The notes under the pieces were generated by a model. That model was given only the letters and a program-made list of their open reading frames with translations, was not told where the DNA came from and made no database searches. From Lentilactobacillus otakiensis DSM 19908 = JCM 15040 (lineage in GTDB: Bacteria > Bacillota > Bacilli > Lactobacillales > Lactobacillaceae), in the NCBI RefSeq assembly GCF_001434145.1, contig NZ_AZED01000014.1, forward strand, positions 124,001 through 188,000: DNA of 64,000 bases, given 5' to 3'. Made by a program: the position numbers and the translations under genes. Positions 38,329-46,766 of the stretch are shown here, piece after piece. Within the stretch, counting starts at the first letter, position 1, and every line of letters starts with the position of its first letter.

Positions 38329-39060
38329 ATGTCAGGACATTCAAAATGGCATAACATTCAAGGGCGTAAAAACGCTCAGGATGCTAAACGTGGAAAAATT
38401 TTCCAAAAAATATCACGTGACTTGTATCAAGCCGCTAAAAAAGGTGATCCTGATCCAGAAAATAATCCTCAATTACGTCTAGTGATGGAAAAAGCACGTG
38501 CCGCCAACATGCCAAAGGATAACGTTCAACGTGCAATCGATAAGGCTTCAGGTATTGGTGGAGCTAAGTTCGAAGAAATTACTTACGAGGGTTACGGTCC
38601 CGGTGGTACAGCCATCATGGTTTCAGCTTTGACTGATAACAAGAACCGAACTGCAGCTGCAATTCGTTCTGCATTCACTCACCATGGTGGAACCCTTGGA
38701 ACAAGTGGATCAGTTTCATATATGTTTGATCGTAAGGGATATATTGTGATTCTCCGCGACGGTCTCGATACCGACGAGGATACAATGTTAATGGACGCAC
38801 TTGACGCAGGTGCCGATGATATGAAGACCAGTGATGAAGAATACGAGATTTTCACTGATCCTAAGTCAATGGATGCAGTTCGTGATGCTTTGCAAGAAAA
38901 GGGTTACGATTTGGATACTGCCGAAGTTCGTTTATTCCCAGAAAACACAACTGAAGTCCCAGAAGATAAAATTCCTCAATATACCGGTTTGATTGACGAA
39001 CTTGAAGAAAATGACGATGTTCAAGACGTTTATGAAGCTGCTACTTTACCTGAGGAATAA
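38329..39060 (+). CDS. YebC/PmpR family protein
   Basis: A 243-residue TACO1/YebC family protein. The N-terminus [20 protein letters not shown] is the family signature; the next parts are [13 protein letters not shown] and [10 protein letters not shown]. Long described as DNA-binding regulators, members of the family are now also linked to ribosomes and relief of translational stalling; which role applies here is not visible. ATG 38329 follows GAAAAGAGGAG. Monocistronic between two terminators. Confidence 0.95.
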   Translation: MSGHSKWHNIQGRKNAQDAKRGKIFQKISRDLYQAAKKGDPDPENNPQLRLVMEKARAANMPKDNVQRAIDKASGIGGAKFEEITYEGYGPGGTAIMVSALTDNKNRTAAAIRSAFTHHGGTLGTSGSVSYMFDRKGYIVILRDGLDTDEDTMLMDALDAGADDMKTSDEEYEIFTDPKSMDAVRDALQEKGYDLDTAEVRLFPENTTEVPEDKIPQYTGLIDELEENDDVQDVYEAATLPEE

Positions 39061-39068
39061 AATAACGG

Positions 39069-39105
39069 AGCTGTGACAAAACAAGTGTTTTGTTCATAGC
39101 TTTTT
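39069..39105 (+). terminator. Terminator after yebC
   Basis: An imperfect stem AGCTGTGACAAAACA with TTTTGTTCATAGCT, a short loop and TTTTT. Confidence 0.8.
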
Positions 39106-39190
39106 CTATCCTGAAGTTTTTTAAAAAATAAAATGGGCGAGGCCTCAACGTTTTCGTTGTCACTTCAACCAAATATCATGTCCAAATTGG

Positions 39191-39227
39191 AAAGATGACT
39201 AGTCGTTTGATTAGCCATCTTTTTTTG
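39191..39227 (+). terminator. Second strong terminator upstream of comGA
   Basis: AAAGATGACTA (39191-39201) pairs with TAGCCATCTTT (39212-39222) with one mismatch, a 10-base loop holding part of GACTAGTC, and a T run of nine. Together with the yebC terminator it brackets ~85 bases and isolates the com operon. No clear housekeeping promoter lies between it and comGA. Confidence 0.8.
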
Positions 39228-39284
39228 TACAAAAAAATAAAATTTGATTTTCTTCACGTATGTATTAAATGTGAGGTGAAAACA

Positions 39285-40256
39285 ATGGAAATCAGTCAAC
39301 AGATCAACAGGCTCTTAAACGAAGCCATCAAAACCCGAGCAAGTGACATTTATTTTTTGCCAGATGGCGACGACTATCTGGTTAAAATTCGCAACCAAAA
39401 TGAAGTCATTGTTTGGGATAAATTGGGCTATCTTCAGGCCCGCCGGATGATGAATTATTGCAAGTATATTGCCGATATGGCGTTGAGCGAACAACGCAGG
39501 CCGCAAATTGGCTCAATGGATTGGAATGTTGGAGATGACAGGTACTTCCTTCGCTTGTCTTCCGTGGGGAATTTTACCGGATTGGAATCATTAGTGATTC
39601 GAATTATCTATCAGCTTAAGGACGTCAAAACAGCATTTTTTAATGAAAATCAAGTGCAGTTTATTTCCGAAATGAGTCGCAAGCGCGGGCTGATTGTCTT
39701 TTCTGGTCCGACTGGGTCTGGGAAAACAACTACCATTTATAACTTGGTCAAACAAATGGTCACCGATCAGTTTGTTATGACAATAGAGGACCCAATTGAA
39801 ATTAAGGAACCACGTTTTTTGCAGCTGCAGGTGAATCATGACGCTGGGATGGACTACACAGATTTGATCAAAGTTGGCCTTCGTCATCGACCAGACGTGT
39901 TTATTGTCGGTGAAATTCGGGATGCAATGACCGCGGAAGCAGCGATTAAAGCCGCCTTGAGTGGACACTTGGTATATACAACTGTTCATGCCCAGGATCC
40001 GTTAGGCGTAATTGACCGACTGAAACAATTGGGAATTAGTGACGAGTTTATTTCCCAAGCATTGACCGGCGTCGCTTATCAACGGTTGATTCCCACTGTA
40101 GAGGGGAATCAACGGGCGATGCTGATGGCCCACGAGTATTTCGAGCTTGAGGACTTGAAAAAATACGATTGGAGTGAATGGCAGGGTGGACTCTCAACAG
40201 CCGTTAAAGACCAGCTGGTTACGCCAACAGTTGCGAAAAAGTTCGAACTCGGTTAG
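39285..40256 (+). CDS. comGA: Competence pseudopilus ATPase ComGA
   Basis: A 323-residue type II/IV secretion traffic ATPase that powers the DNA-uptake pseudopilus at the membrane. Walker A GPTGSGKTTTIY is at about 140-151, the Asp box in TIEDPIEI, Walker B in PDVFIVGEIRD and the His box in GHLVYTTVHAQ. ATG 39285 follows GTGAGGTGAAAA (39271-39282); longer frames upstream run through the terminator and were rejected. It heads a seven-gene operon comGA-GG whose members overlap or nearly touch. Confidence 0.96.
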   Translation: MEISQQINRLLNEAIKTRASDIYFLPDGDDYLVKIRNQNEVIVWDKLGYLQARRMMNYCKYIADMALSEQRRPQIGSMDWNVGDDRYFLRLSSVGNFTGLESLVIRIIYQLKDVKTAFFNENQVQFISEMSRKRGLIVFSGPTGSGKTTTIYNLVKQMVTDQFVMTIEDPIEIKEPRFLQLQVNHDAGMDYTDLIKVGLRHRPDVFIVGEIRDAMTAEAAIKAALSGHLVYTTVHAQDPLGVIDRLKQLGISDEFISQALTGVAYQRLIPTVEGNQRAMLMAHEYFELEDLKKYDWSEWQGGLSTAVKDQLVTPTVAKKFELG

Positions 40257-40266
40257 GAAATGGCCG

Positions 40267-41247
40267 GTGACTACTCAGGCGAACTTCTTTGATTTGCTGG
40301 CAAATTTATTGTCGATTGGATTTTCATTAACAGAAGCACTGAAATTTATCGCCGATACGGATAAGCAATTATCACGTGGTGTTTTGGTGGTGATTGCGTC
40401 TCTGAAATCAGGAAAAGCCTTTTCGGAAAGTGTTCAACCGTTGATCGAGACGCAAGCATATCATCAATTGTTGATCGCAGAAAAGCATGGTCAACTGAGC
40501 GAAATTCTAAATGAACTTGCCAGGTTTGACCGGCTGCGGCTAAAGCAGTTGAAAAAGATTAAGGCGATGCTCGTGTACCCATTATTTCTATGCTTGATTT
40601 TAGGGACGTTAATCCTGATGATCCGACTTTACGTTTTCCCACAAATTCAGGATTTGATGCCCAACATTGATTCACACCCCCAGACTTCTATGTGGTCACA
40701 AGTTTTTAAGTTACTGCCGATTCCAATTTTCATCGGTATTGTGGGGGCACTCATTTGCCTGACCCGCCAAGATGCCATCACAAGAGTTCAGTTAATTGTC
40801 AAAATACCGTTTATTGGGCAATTATTCAGAAAGTACATCGCCTATTATTTGGCAAGTAATTTGGCAATCTTATTAAAGAACGGGCTGAGTGTCAAAGAAA
40901 TTTATGTCACTTTGTCAGAATTCAAACCGGGCTCGTTGGTTCATTTGCTGGGCGAAAAACTTCATTCCACGTTATTGCAGGGACAGTCGGTCAAGCAATT
41001 GGTCGATCGGCATAACTTTATTCCAAATGAAATCGTTAAATTCATGAGTTCAGGCAACACAATTCCAGAAATGGCCAACTCGATGACTGCCTATTCACGT
41101 TTAATGTTTGACGAAATGATCTTATCGACTGATAAAATGATCGGTTTTATTCAGCCGGCAATGTTTGTCGTGATCGGCGTCACCATTGTCTCAACGTATT
41201 TTCAGCTCCTGATCCCAATTTATAATTCAGTGAAAGGAATGTATTAA
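40267..41247 (+). CDS. comGB: Competence pseudopilus inner-membrane protein ComGB
   Basis: A 326-residue GspF-type polytopic membrane platform protein. It has two copies of the T2SF domain (about 5-125 and 190-315) and three hydrophobic segments: about 110-135 (MLVYPLFLCLILGTLILMI), 155-175 and 290-315. GTG 40267 is chosen since TTAGGA (40253-40258) precedes it and the product starts TTQANFFDLLANLLSIGFSL like the family; TTG 40231 or ATG 40174 inside comGA are alternatives. It anchors ComGC assembly. Confidence 0.9.
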   Translation: MTTQANFFDLLANLLSIGFSLTEALKFIADTDKQLSRGVLVVIASLKSGKAFSESVQPLIETQAYHQLLIAEKHGQLSEILNELARFDRLRLKQLKKIKAMLVYPLFLCLILGTLILMIRLYVFPQIQDLMPNIDSHPQTSMWSQVFKLLPIPIFIGIVGALICLTRQDAITRVQLIVKIPFIGQLFRKYIAYYLASNLAILLKNGLSVKEIYVTLSEFKPGSLVHLLGEKLHSTLLQGQSVKQLVDRHNFIPNEIVKFMSSGNTIPEMANSMTAYSRLMFDEMILSTDKMIGFIQPAMFVVIGVTIVSTYFQLLIPIYNSVKGMY

Positions 41248-41248
41248 A

Positions 41249-41563
41249 GTGAAAAAACGAGTTAAAAACATGAGAGAGGGCTTTACCTTGATTGAGATGA
41301 CGATTGTTTTGTTTATTATTTCATTGTTAATTTTAATCATTATCCCAAATCTATCCAACCAACGAAAGCATGCCCAGTCCGTCCATTCATCAGCCATGAC
41401 TGAAGTCGTTCAAGCACAGATTGATGCCTACTTTAGCCAACATCCGACAGCTAAATCAGTCAGCTTTCCCGAACTGAGAAAGGGTGGCTACCTAACGGAT
41501 AAACAAGTGAAGCAGGCTAAGGATGAGGGCTTGAAAATTGCACATAATGAAGTCCAAAAGTAG
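41249..41563 (+). CDS. comGC: Major competence pseudopilin ComGC
   Basis: A 104-residue prepilin. The class III signal is KNMREGFTLIEMTIVLFIIS (about 6-25): a short basic leader, the G/F cleavage site, Glu at mature position 5 and a hydrophobic helix that packs the pilus core. The soluble part is short and helical. GTG 41249 starts one base after the comGB stop, with AAAGGA (41233-41238) 10 bases upstream. Processing would need the peptidase ComC, which is not in this window. Confidence 0.93.
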   Translation: MKKRVKNMREGFTLIEMTIVLFIISLLILIIIPNLSNQRKHAQSVHSSAMTEVVQAQIDAYFSQHPTAKSVSFPELRKGGYLTDKQVKQAKDEGLKIAHNEVQK

Positions 41564-42002
41564 GGATGCATTCACTGTGATCGAACTGATCGTTTATCTG
41601 GGTGTGATCACTGGAATATTAATGATTAATTTAATGTTGATCAAGGTCGTTCAGACTGGGAACCCCAGCGAAAGGATCTTTTGGAATTCCTTTCAGAGTG
41701 CCTGGACGCGGATGACGTTAAATGCCAAGGCAAATAAGGTGTCATATCGAATATCAATTCGGAATAAAGACATTGTCTTTTTTCCAATGGAAACTCGCCT
41801 GTCTTCCAATTTCGATGAGGTTCACACCGAACGGATATCGGTCCCTGACTCAATTCATGTGCGTAGCTCAAGACATTTAATCGCTGATGACGATGGATTC
41901 AGTGCACCCACAACGATTGTCTGGTTAGATAAAGAAAACGACATTAAATATTATCAAAAAGTTCAAATGGGATGGAGTGGTTACCATGTCGAGCGAAAGT
42001 AA
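41547..42002 (+). CDS. comGD: Minor pseudopilin ComGD
   Basis: A 151-residue prepilin-like protein with the cleavage region SRDAFTVIELIVYLGVI (about 5-21), in which Ala replaces the usual Gly before the mature Phe, and Glu at mature position 5. It overlaps comGC by 17 bases and comGE by 17 bases. TTG 41538, 8 bases after GAGGG (41525-41529), is a reasonable alternative start that adds three residues. It is a minor component of the DNA-uptake pilus. Confidence 0.88.
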   Translation: MKSKSRDAFTVIELIVYLGVITGILMINLMLIKVVQTGNPSERIFWNSFQSAWTRMTLNAKANKVSYRISIRNKDIVFFPMETRLSSNFDEVHTERISVPDSIHVRSSRHLIADDDGFSAPTTIVWLDKENDIKYYQKVQMGWSGYHVERK

Positions 42003-42171
42003 GCGTCAGGCTTTTACCGCGGTTGATTCACTTATTGGTCTGACGATTATCTGTACTTTCAGTTTATTTTATATTCAAACGATCCATCAGATGAATACAA
42101 CAATCGCCACCAATGAACAAATCATGATTTCAGAGAGGCAACGTTATGAAGCGACAATTGCTGACAAATAA
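41986..42171 (+). CDS. comGE: Minor pseudopilin-like protein ComGE
   Basis: A 61-residue protein with a pilin-like N-terminus (KRQAFTAVDSLIGLTIICTF, about 6-25) in which Asp-Ser stands where other pilins have Glu. It is much shorter than B. subtilis ComGE (about 115 residues). ATG 41986 lies 8 bases after GGAG (41974-41977). Assignment comes from position between comGD and comGF and the N-terminal hydrophobic motif. Confidence 0.75.
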   Translation: MSSESKRQAFTAVDSLIGLTIICTFSLFYIQTIHQMNTTIATNEQIMISERQRYEATIADK

Positions 42172-42589
42172 GCGTCTAAGTCGGCCCGGTTACTTGTTAA
42201 TCGAAGGGTTAGTCAGTATTTTGATCAGCGTTTTTGCAGTCTGGACAATTATCACGATGATTTCATATGCTGGGAATGTTAAGCATGAAAATACTGTTAA
42301 TTTTTATTCTTATTTGACACTTATAGAATCGGACCGTTATCAATTTAAAGTGTTGAAGCATTATCCAAATAAACTTATTTTATATAGCCCAGTTACAGAC
42401 AAAAGATATCGTATTGAGGAATACAAGAATATGGTTAGATTAACAGGTGCATACAAAGGTCATGTGCCTGCAATTACGGACATCCAACATGTGGCGTGGC
42501 ACAAAGACAGGGGGTGTCTTCGAACCGATGTTACTTTCGAAAATGGTCAGAAGTGTTCGGCTTATTCAAAATTACCGTTTAAAGACTGA
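42146..42589 (+). CDS. comGF: Minor pseudopilin-like protein ComGF
   Basis: A 147-residue protein matching the ComGF family. A hydrophobic N-terminal helix (LLIEGLVSILISVFAVWTII, about 17-36) is followed by a beta-rich region with VTDKRYRIEEYKNMVRLTG and HVAWHKDRGCLRTDVTFENG. It overlaps comGE by 26 bases and comGG by 47 bases. ATG 42146 follows TCAGAGAGGCAACGTT. Confidence 0.82.
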   Translation: MKRQLLTNKRLSRPGYLLIEGLVSILISVFAVWTIITMISYAGNVKHENTVNFYSYLTLIESDRYQFKVLKHYPNKLILYSPVTDKRYRIEEYKNMVRLTGAYKGHVPAITDIQHVAWHKDRGCLRTDVTFENGQKCSAYSKLPFKD

Positions 42590-42797
42590 TAAATATAAGC
42601 AGGGATCCCTGACAGTAGTGGCCGTTATCTTTGTGGGCATTCTGCTGTCCTGCTTGATGTTCCAACTGGCTGCCTATAAACAGGAAATGGGATCAATTAC
42701 GCGGATTACAGAACACGAACGGCGGATGCGTCAGGATGTTATCCAAATGAGACACAAAAATGATGTTCACTCAAAACACACAAGTGGTCACGAATAG
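42543..42797 (+). CDS. comGG: Last gene of the com pseudopilus operon (ComGG-like)
   Basis: An 84-residue protein with a hydrophobic segment at about 22-45 (SLTVVAVIFVGILLSCLMFQ) and a charged C-terminal half. It sits in the comGG position, in a different frame, overlapping comGF by 47 bases. No good ribosome site precedes ATG 42543, so translation may be coupled to comGF. The function is inferred only from operon position and the membrane segment. Confidence 0.65.
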   Translation: MVRSVRLIQNYRLKTDKYKQGSLTVVAVIFVGILLSCLMFQLAAYKQEMGSITRITEHERRMRQDVIQMRHKNDVHSKHTSGHE

Positions 42798-42808
42798 TGG
42801 CCTTTTTT
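42786..42808 (+). terminator. Terminator of the comG operon
   Basis: GGTCAC (42786-42791) pairs with GTGGCC (42797-42802), 5-base loop, then six T. It overlaps the comGG stop. Confidence 0.8.
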
Positions 42809-42838
42809 GGTTGTGAATTTACAATCTAACTTGAATTA

Positions 42839-42867
42839 TTGACAGTTAATCTGGTAGTATTTAATAG
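42839..42867 (+). promoter_or_regulatory. Promoter for the ackA-linked methyltransferase gene
   Basis: TTGACA (42839-42844), 17 bases and TAATAG (42862-42867), about 32 bases before the gene. Confidence 0.6.
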
Positions 42868-42899
42868 TGTTCAAGTATTGAATAAAGGAGTTGAGAGTT

Positions 42900-43901
42900 C
42901 TGGCTGAAGGAAAAATTGAGCAGCTTTTTGGTGTTTTGGATCGTTCAACTGAATTGATTCAAAAGGCTAAGGATCAATCTTACCTTGATTCGCTTATCGA
43001 AACGCTCGGATTCATTCAAAGTGATGATGACGAGGATCCTGGATTGACCGAAGCTGACATTAAAAAGCTGACGAATATTTATGCAGGCTTTAATCCTGAT
43101 GAATATACTGCCGAAACAATTCGTAAAGGGATTCAAATGGCAATTCTCAAAGCAATCCGGATTGACAAGATCCAAGCAAACTATCAGATAACTCCGGACA
43201 CAATTGCCAATGTGATTGGTTATATTGTTTCCGGTATCTTTCACGGCAAAAAGGAATTGAGTCTTCTTGACCCCGCTATGGGAACGGGTAACCTGTTGAC
43301 AACCATTTACCACCAGCTGGAGACAAGCATTGGGGTAACCCCAACCGTTTCTGGTATTGAGAATGACGATGCCATGTTTGAATTGGCGGCTGACTCAGTT
43401 GAACTGCAGAAGATTCACGCAGAGCTTTTCCATGAGGATACGATTCAAAATGTTTTGGCCCCGGTGGTTGACGCAGTCGTCAGTGATTTACCGATTGGTT
43501 ATTATCCAATTGATGCCAATGCTAAGGGATTTGCGACCCACTCAGAGTCTGGTCATTCTTATGTTCATCATTTGATGATCGAATTTGGGATGAAGCACGT
43601 TAAGCCGGGTGGATTCGGTTTCTTCCTGGTTCCAAGTCAACTTTTCCAAACGAGCGAGGCCAAACAACTGCTTAAATGGATGCAGGGTAAGATTTATCTC
43701 CAGGGTTTGTTGAACCTGCCGAAGGAACTGTTTCAAAATAGTGCAGCTCAAAAGGCAATTTTAATTTTGCAGAACTCTGGCGAAGGTGCCAAGCAGGTTG
43801 ATCCCGTAATGCTGGGAGAATTCCCATCATTTAAAGACCAACAAGCATTTACCAAGTTCTTAACCGAAATTGATGATTGGGAACAAAATGATTTATTATA
43901 A
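42900..43901 (+). CDS. Class I SAM-dependent methyltransferase (YtxK-like)
   Basis: A 333-residue protein with an N-6 DNA methylase-type core: motif I LLDPAMGTGNLLTTIYHQL and, in place of the usual NPPY, SDLPIGYYP, followed by HLMIEFGMKHVKPGG. It keeps the AdoMet pocket but the changed catalytic motif makes the substrate uncertain. The gene is next to ackA in many Firmicutes. The start is unusual: AAGGAG (42885-42890) abuts TTG 42891, while CTG 42900 lies 9 bases downstream and gives MAEGKIEQLF, which fits family N-termini. Confidence 0.82.
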   Translation: MAEGKIEQLFGVLDRSTELIQKAKDQSYLDSLIETLGFIQSDDDEDPGLTEADIKKLTNIYAGFNPDEYTAETIRKGIQMAILKAIRIDKIQANYQITPDTIANVIGYIVSGIFHGKKELSLLDPAMGTGNLLTTIYHQLETSIGVTPTVSGIENDDAMFELAADSVELQKIHAELFHEDTIQNVLAPVVDAVVSDLPIGYYPIDANAKGFATHSESGHSYVHHLMIEFGMKHVKPGGFGFFLVPSQLFQTSEAKQLLKWMQGKIYLQGLLNLPKELFQNSAAQKAILILQNSGEGAKQVDPVMLGEFPSFKDQQAFTKFLTEIDDWEQNDLL

Positions 43902-43948
43902 AATTGTTTATCTAGTATTTTAAAAAATGTAGAGGAGCATTACTTATT

Positions 43949-45148
43949 ATGGGAAAATCTATTGCAATTAACGCTGGTAGTTCCACTTTGAAGTACAAAT
44001 TATTCCAGATGCCTGAAGAAACGGTTCTTTCAAGCGGAGCTATTGACCGGATCGGTTTGGGTGCATCCGAAGTATCAATCAAATACGGCGATGGCAAGAA
44101 GTTCAAAGCCACTCAAGATATTGATAACCATGAACAAGCGATTCAATTGGTTCTTGATAAATTATTGAGTTTAGATATTATCAAAGATTACAGTGAAATC
44201 ACTGGTGTTGGTCACCGAATCGTTGCTGGTGGTGAACTGTTCCCTGATTCAGTTGTAATTGATGATGAAGTTATCAAAAAAATTGAATCATTAACTGAAT
44301 TTGCACCACTCCACGAACCTGCTGCGTTACTTGGCATCAAGGCGTTCAAGAAGATTCTTCCTAATACCATCAGTGTTGCTGTGTTTGATACTTCGTTCCA
44401 CACGACACTTCCAGAAGTTAACTATATGTATAGTTTGCCCTACGAATATTACCAAAAGTACCAAGTTCGTAAGTATGGTGCTCACGGAACCAGTTATCGT
44501 TACGTTTCAGCAAGAGCTGCTGCTATCTTAGGCAAGCCTTTAAAGGATCTTAAGTTAATCGTGCTTCATTTAGGTGCCGGAGCTTCAATCGACGCAATCA
44601 AAGACGGCAAATCCTTTGATACCTCAATGGGCTTCTCACCCGTTGCTGGAATCACTATGGCCACTCGTTCAGGTGATGTCGACCCTTCAGCATTACAATA
44701 TGTGATGCAAAAAGCCGGTATCAAGAACATGGATGACATGGTTGACATTTTGAACCATAAATCAGGATTAGTCGGTGTTTCAGGTGTATCAGCTGATATG
44801 CGTGAAATTGAAGGCGTTATGAAGACCAACCATCGTGCAATGTTAGCCCGTGAGATCTTCAAGAACCGAATTATTCGTTACATTGGGAGTTACATCGCTG
44901 AAATGGGCGGTATTGATGCATTGATCTTCACTGCCGGTATTGGTGAAAATGATATTATGATTCGTCAAGAAGTTACCGACAAATTAGGCTACTTCGGTAT
45001 CAAAGTTGACCCAGAAAAGAACAATATTCGCGGTGAAGAACGTGATTTATCAGCTGCCGGTTCAACTGTCAAAACTTTGTTGATCCCAACTAATGAAGAA
45101 TTAATGATTGTCCGTGATATTGAAAGATTACGTAAAACTCAAAAGTAA
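43949..45148 (+). CDS. ackA: Acetate kinase
   Basis: A 399-residue ASKHA-fold kinase that makes ATP and acetate from acetyl phosphate, the energy-yielding branch of the phosphoketolase pathway. Motifs: SIAINAGSSTLKYKLF (N-terminus), GHRIVAGG, VFDTSFHTTLP, GAHGTSYRYV, VLHLGAGAS and FTAGIGEND. The ATG follows AGAGGAGC. Separate from the methyltransferase by 47 bases, probably one transcript. Terminator downstream. Confidence 0.98.
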   Translation: MGKSIAINAGSSTLKYKLFQMPEETVLSSGAIDRIGLGASEVSIKYGDGKKFKATQDIDNHEQAIQLVLDKLLSLDIIKDYSEITGVGHRIVAGGELFPDSVVIDDEVIKKIESLTEFAPLHEPAALLGIKAFKKILPNTISVAVFDTSFHTTLPEVNYMYSLPYEYYQKYQVRKYGAHGTSYRYVSARAAAILGKPLKDLKLIVLHLGAGASIDAIKDGKSFDTSMGFSPVAGITMATRSGDVDPSALQYVMQKAGIKNMDDMVDILNHKSGLVGVSGVSADMREIEGVMKTNHRAMLAREIFKNRIIRYIGSYIAEMGGIDALIFTAGIGENDIMIRQEVTDKLGYFGIKVDPEKNNIRGEERDLSAAGSTVKTLLIPTNEELMIVRDIERLRKTQK

Positions 45149-45176
45149 TTTCAGATCGATAATCTATTACACAACC

Positions 45177-45210
45177 AGTAGCCGTGATAGCAAATCACGG
45201 CTATTGTTTT
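45177..45210 (+). terminator. Terminator after ackA
   Basis: TAGCCGTGAT (45179-45188) pairs perfectly with ATCACGGCTA (45194-45203), then TTGTTTT. Confidence 0.9.
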
Positions 45211-45252
45211 AGAAAAATGAGGATTTTGATTTAACAGAAACGGAGGCACATA

Positions 45253-46632
45253 GTGGAAAATCAAGAAGACGACAATCAACTATCCCGGGGCCTCAAAAAT
45301 CGGCATGTTCAATTAATTGCCCTTGGTGGAACGATTGGAACCGGCCTGTTTCTGGGTGCCGGTCAATCAATTCACCTGGCAGGTCCTTCGATTATTCTAG
45401 CGTATGGGATTGCCGGCTTAGCCTGTTTTCTATTAATGCGGGCGCTCGGTGAATTATTGGTATCAGATGTGGAGAGCAATTCCTTTGTTTTTTTCATCAA
45501 AAAATATTTAGGCGAAAAAATGGGCTTCGTGATTGGCTGGACCTATTGGATGTGTTGGATCGCGATTGCCATGGCTGAGGTCACAGCGTCAGGCTTATAC
45601 GTCCAGTTTTGGTTCCCGAAGATTCCAATTTGGCTAACCGGGTTAGTGTTGTTGCTGATTTTGTTCATCATCAATATTATTGCCGTATCGGCGTTTGGAG
45701 AAACCGAATTTTGGCTGGCAATTGTTAAAATTGTCGCGATCGTGGCCCTGATTTTGATTGGGATTGTGTTAGTTGCAATCCATTTTAAAACTCCATATGG
45801 TCATGCATCATTGATGAACGTCGTTGACGGGGGCTTCTTTGCAAACGGCGCAAAGGGCTTCGTATTATCCTTCCAGATGGTGCTGTTTAGTTTTGCCGGA
45901 ATTGAAATGATTGGGATGACTGCATCAGAGACCCAAGATCCCTTAGCCACGATTCCAAAAAGTATTAATGAAGTGCCAACCAGAGTGCTGCTGTTCTACA
46001 TTGGGTCATTGCTGGCACTCATGAGTATTTTCCCATGGCAGCATGTTTCGCCAACCTCCAGTCCCTTTGTTCAGGTTTTTGCTGGAGTGGGGATTCAATC
46101 AGCCGCTGTTATCATTAACTTTGTGGTCTTAACCGCAGCAATTTCTGCTTGTAACAGTTCGCTGTTTACAACAGGTCGAATGCTATTTTCACTCACATAT
46201 AATGGCAAATCAAAATTCAGCCAAAAGGTGGGTCATTTATCACATCGACAGATTCCTTTCAACGCAATCTTGTTTTCAACATTGGTCATCGCGGTCATTG
46301 TATTGTTAAGTATCATGATGCCCGGGGACGTCTTTTCATTTATTTCAAGTGTGGCAACCACTTGTTTTCTGTTTGTTTGGGGAATGATTGTATTGGCGCA
46401 TATTAAGTACCGAAATCAAGTCAAAAAAGCCGGCAAAGAAAAACAATTAAAATTCAAAATGCCGTTGTTCCCAATTGCCGATTATTTTGTGCTTATCTTT
46501 ATGGCCTTTGTTGCCGTTGTCTTAACCTTGAAGACGGACACACTGATCGCTTTAGTCGGATCCATTATTTGGTTGATGGGACTGTTCATTTTCAAAAGTT
46601 TAACTGATAAAGTAAAAGAGATTGAGGAATAA
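45253..46632 (+). CDS. Amino-acid permease (APC family, AAT type)
   Basis: A 459-residue transporter with about 12 membrane segments. The family signature region is VQLIALGGTIGTGLFLGAG (about 19-37), then LACFLLMRALGEL, GWTYWMCWIAIAMAE and SFAGIEMIGMTASE. Layout fits the AAT subfamily (proline, aromatic amino acids, D-Ala/Gly/D-Ser); substrate unknown. GTG 45253 follows ACGGAGGCAC. Monocistronic between two terminators. Confidence 0.92.
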   Translation: MENQEDDNQLSRGLKNRHVQLIALGGTIGTGLFLGAGQSIHLAGPSIILAYGIAGLACFLLMRALGELLVSDVESNSFVFFIKKYLGEKMGFVIGWTYWMCWIAIAMAEVTASGLYVQFWFPKIPIWLTGLVLLLILFIINIIAVSAFGETEFWLAIVKIVAIVALILIGIVLVAIHFKTPYGHASLMNVVDGGFFANGAKGFVLSFQMVLFSFAGIEMIGMTASETQDPLATIPKSINEVPTRVLLFYIGSLLALMSIFPWQHVSPTSSPFVQVFAGVGIQSAAVIINFVVLTAAISACNSSLFTTGRMLFSLTYNGKSKFSQKVGHLSHRQIPFNAILFSTLVIAVIVLLSIMMPGDVFSFISSVATTCFLFVWGMIVLAHIKYRNQVKKAGKEKQLKFKMPLFPIADYFVLIFMAFVAVVLTLKTDTLIALVGSIIWLMGLFIFKSLTDKVKEIEE

Positions 46633-46634
46633 CC

Positions 46635-46669
46635 AAAGGTCGAGGCAAAAATAGTCCTCGACCTTTTTT
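46635..46669 (+). terminator. Terminator after the permease gene
   Basis: AAAGGTCGAGG (46635-46645) pairs with CCTCGACCTTT (46656-46666), 10-base loop, T run. Confidence 0.92.
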
Positions 46670-46766
46670 GCACGCAAATTGGTCAGCAGTGGTACTTTCC
46701 CATTACTAAATCGTCGTTGGGTGGTATGATTAAAGGTATAATTTATGTACGAAAGAAGACCTGTTC

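Noticed and set aside
39195-39284. Upstream extension of comGA
   Set aside because: It crosses a strong terminator hairpin; the good ribosome site and ATG 39285 match the family start.
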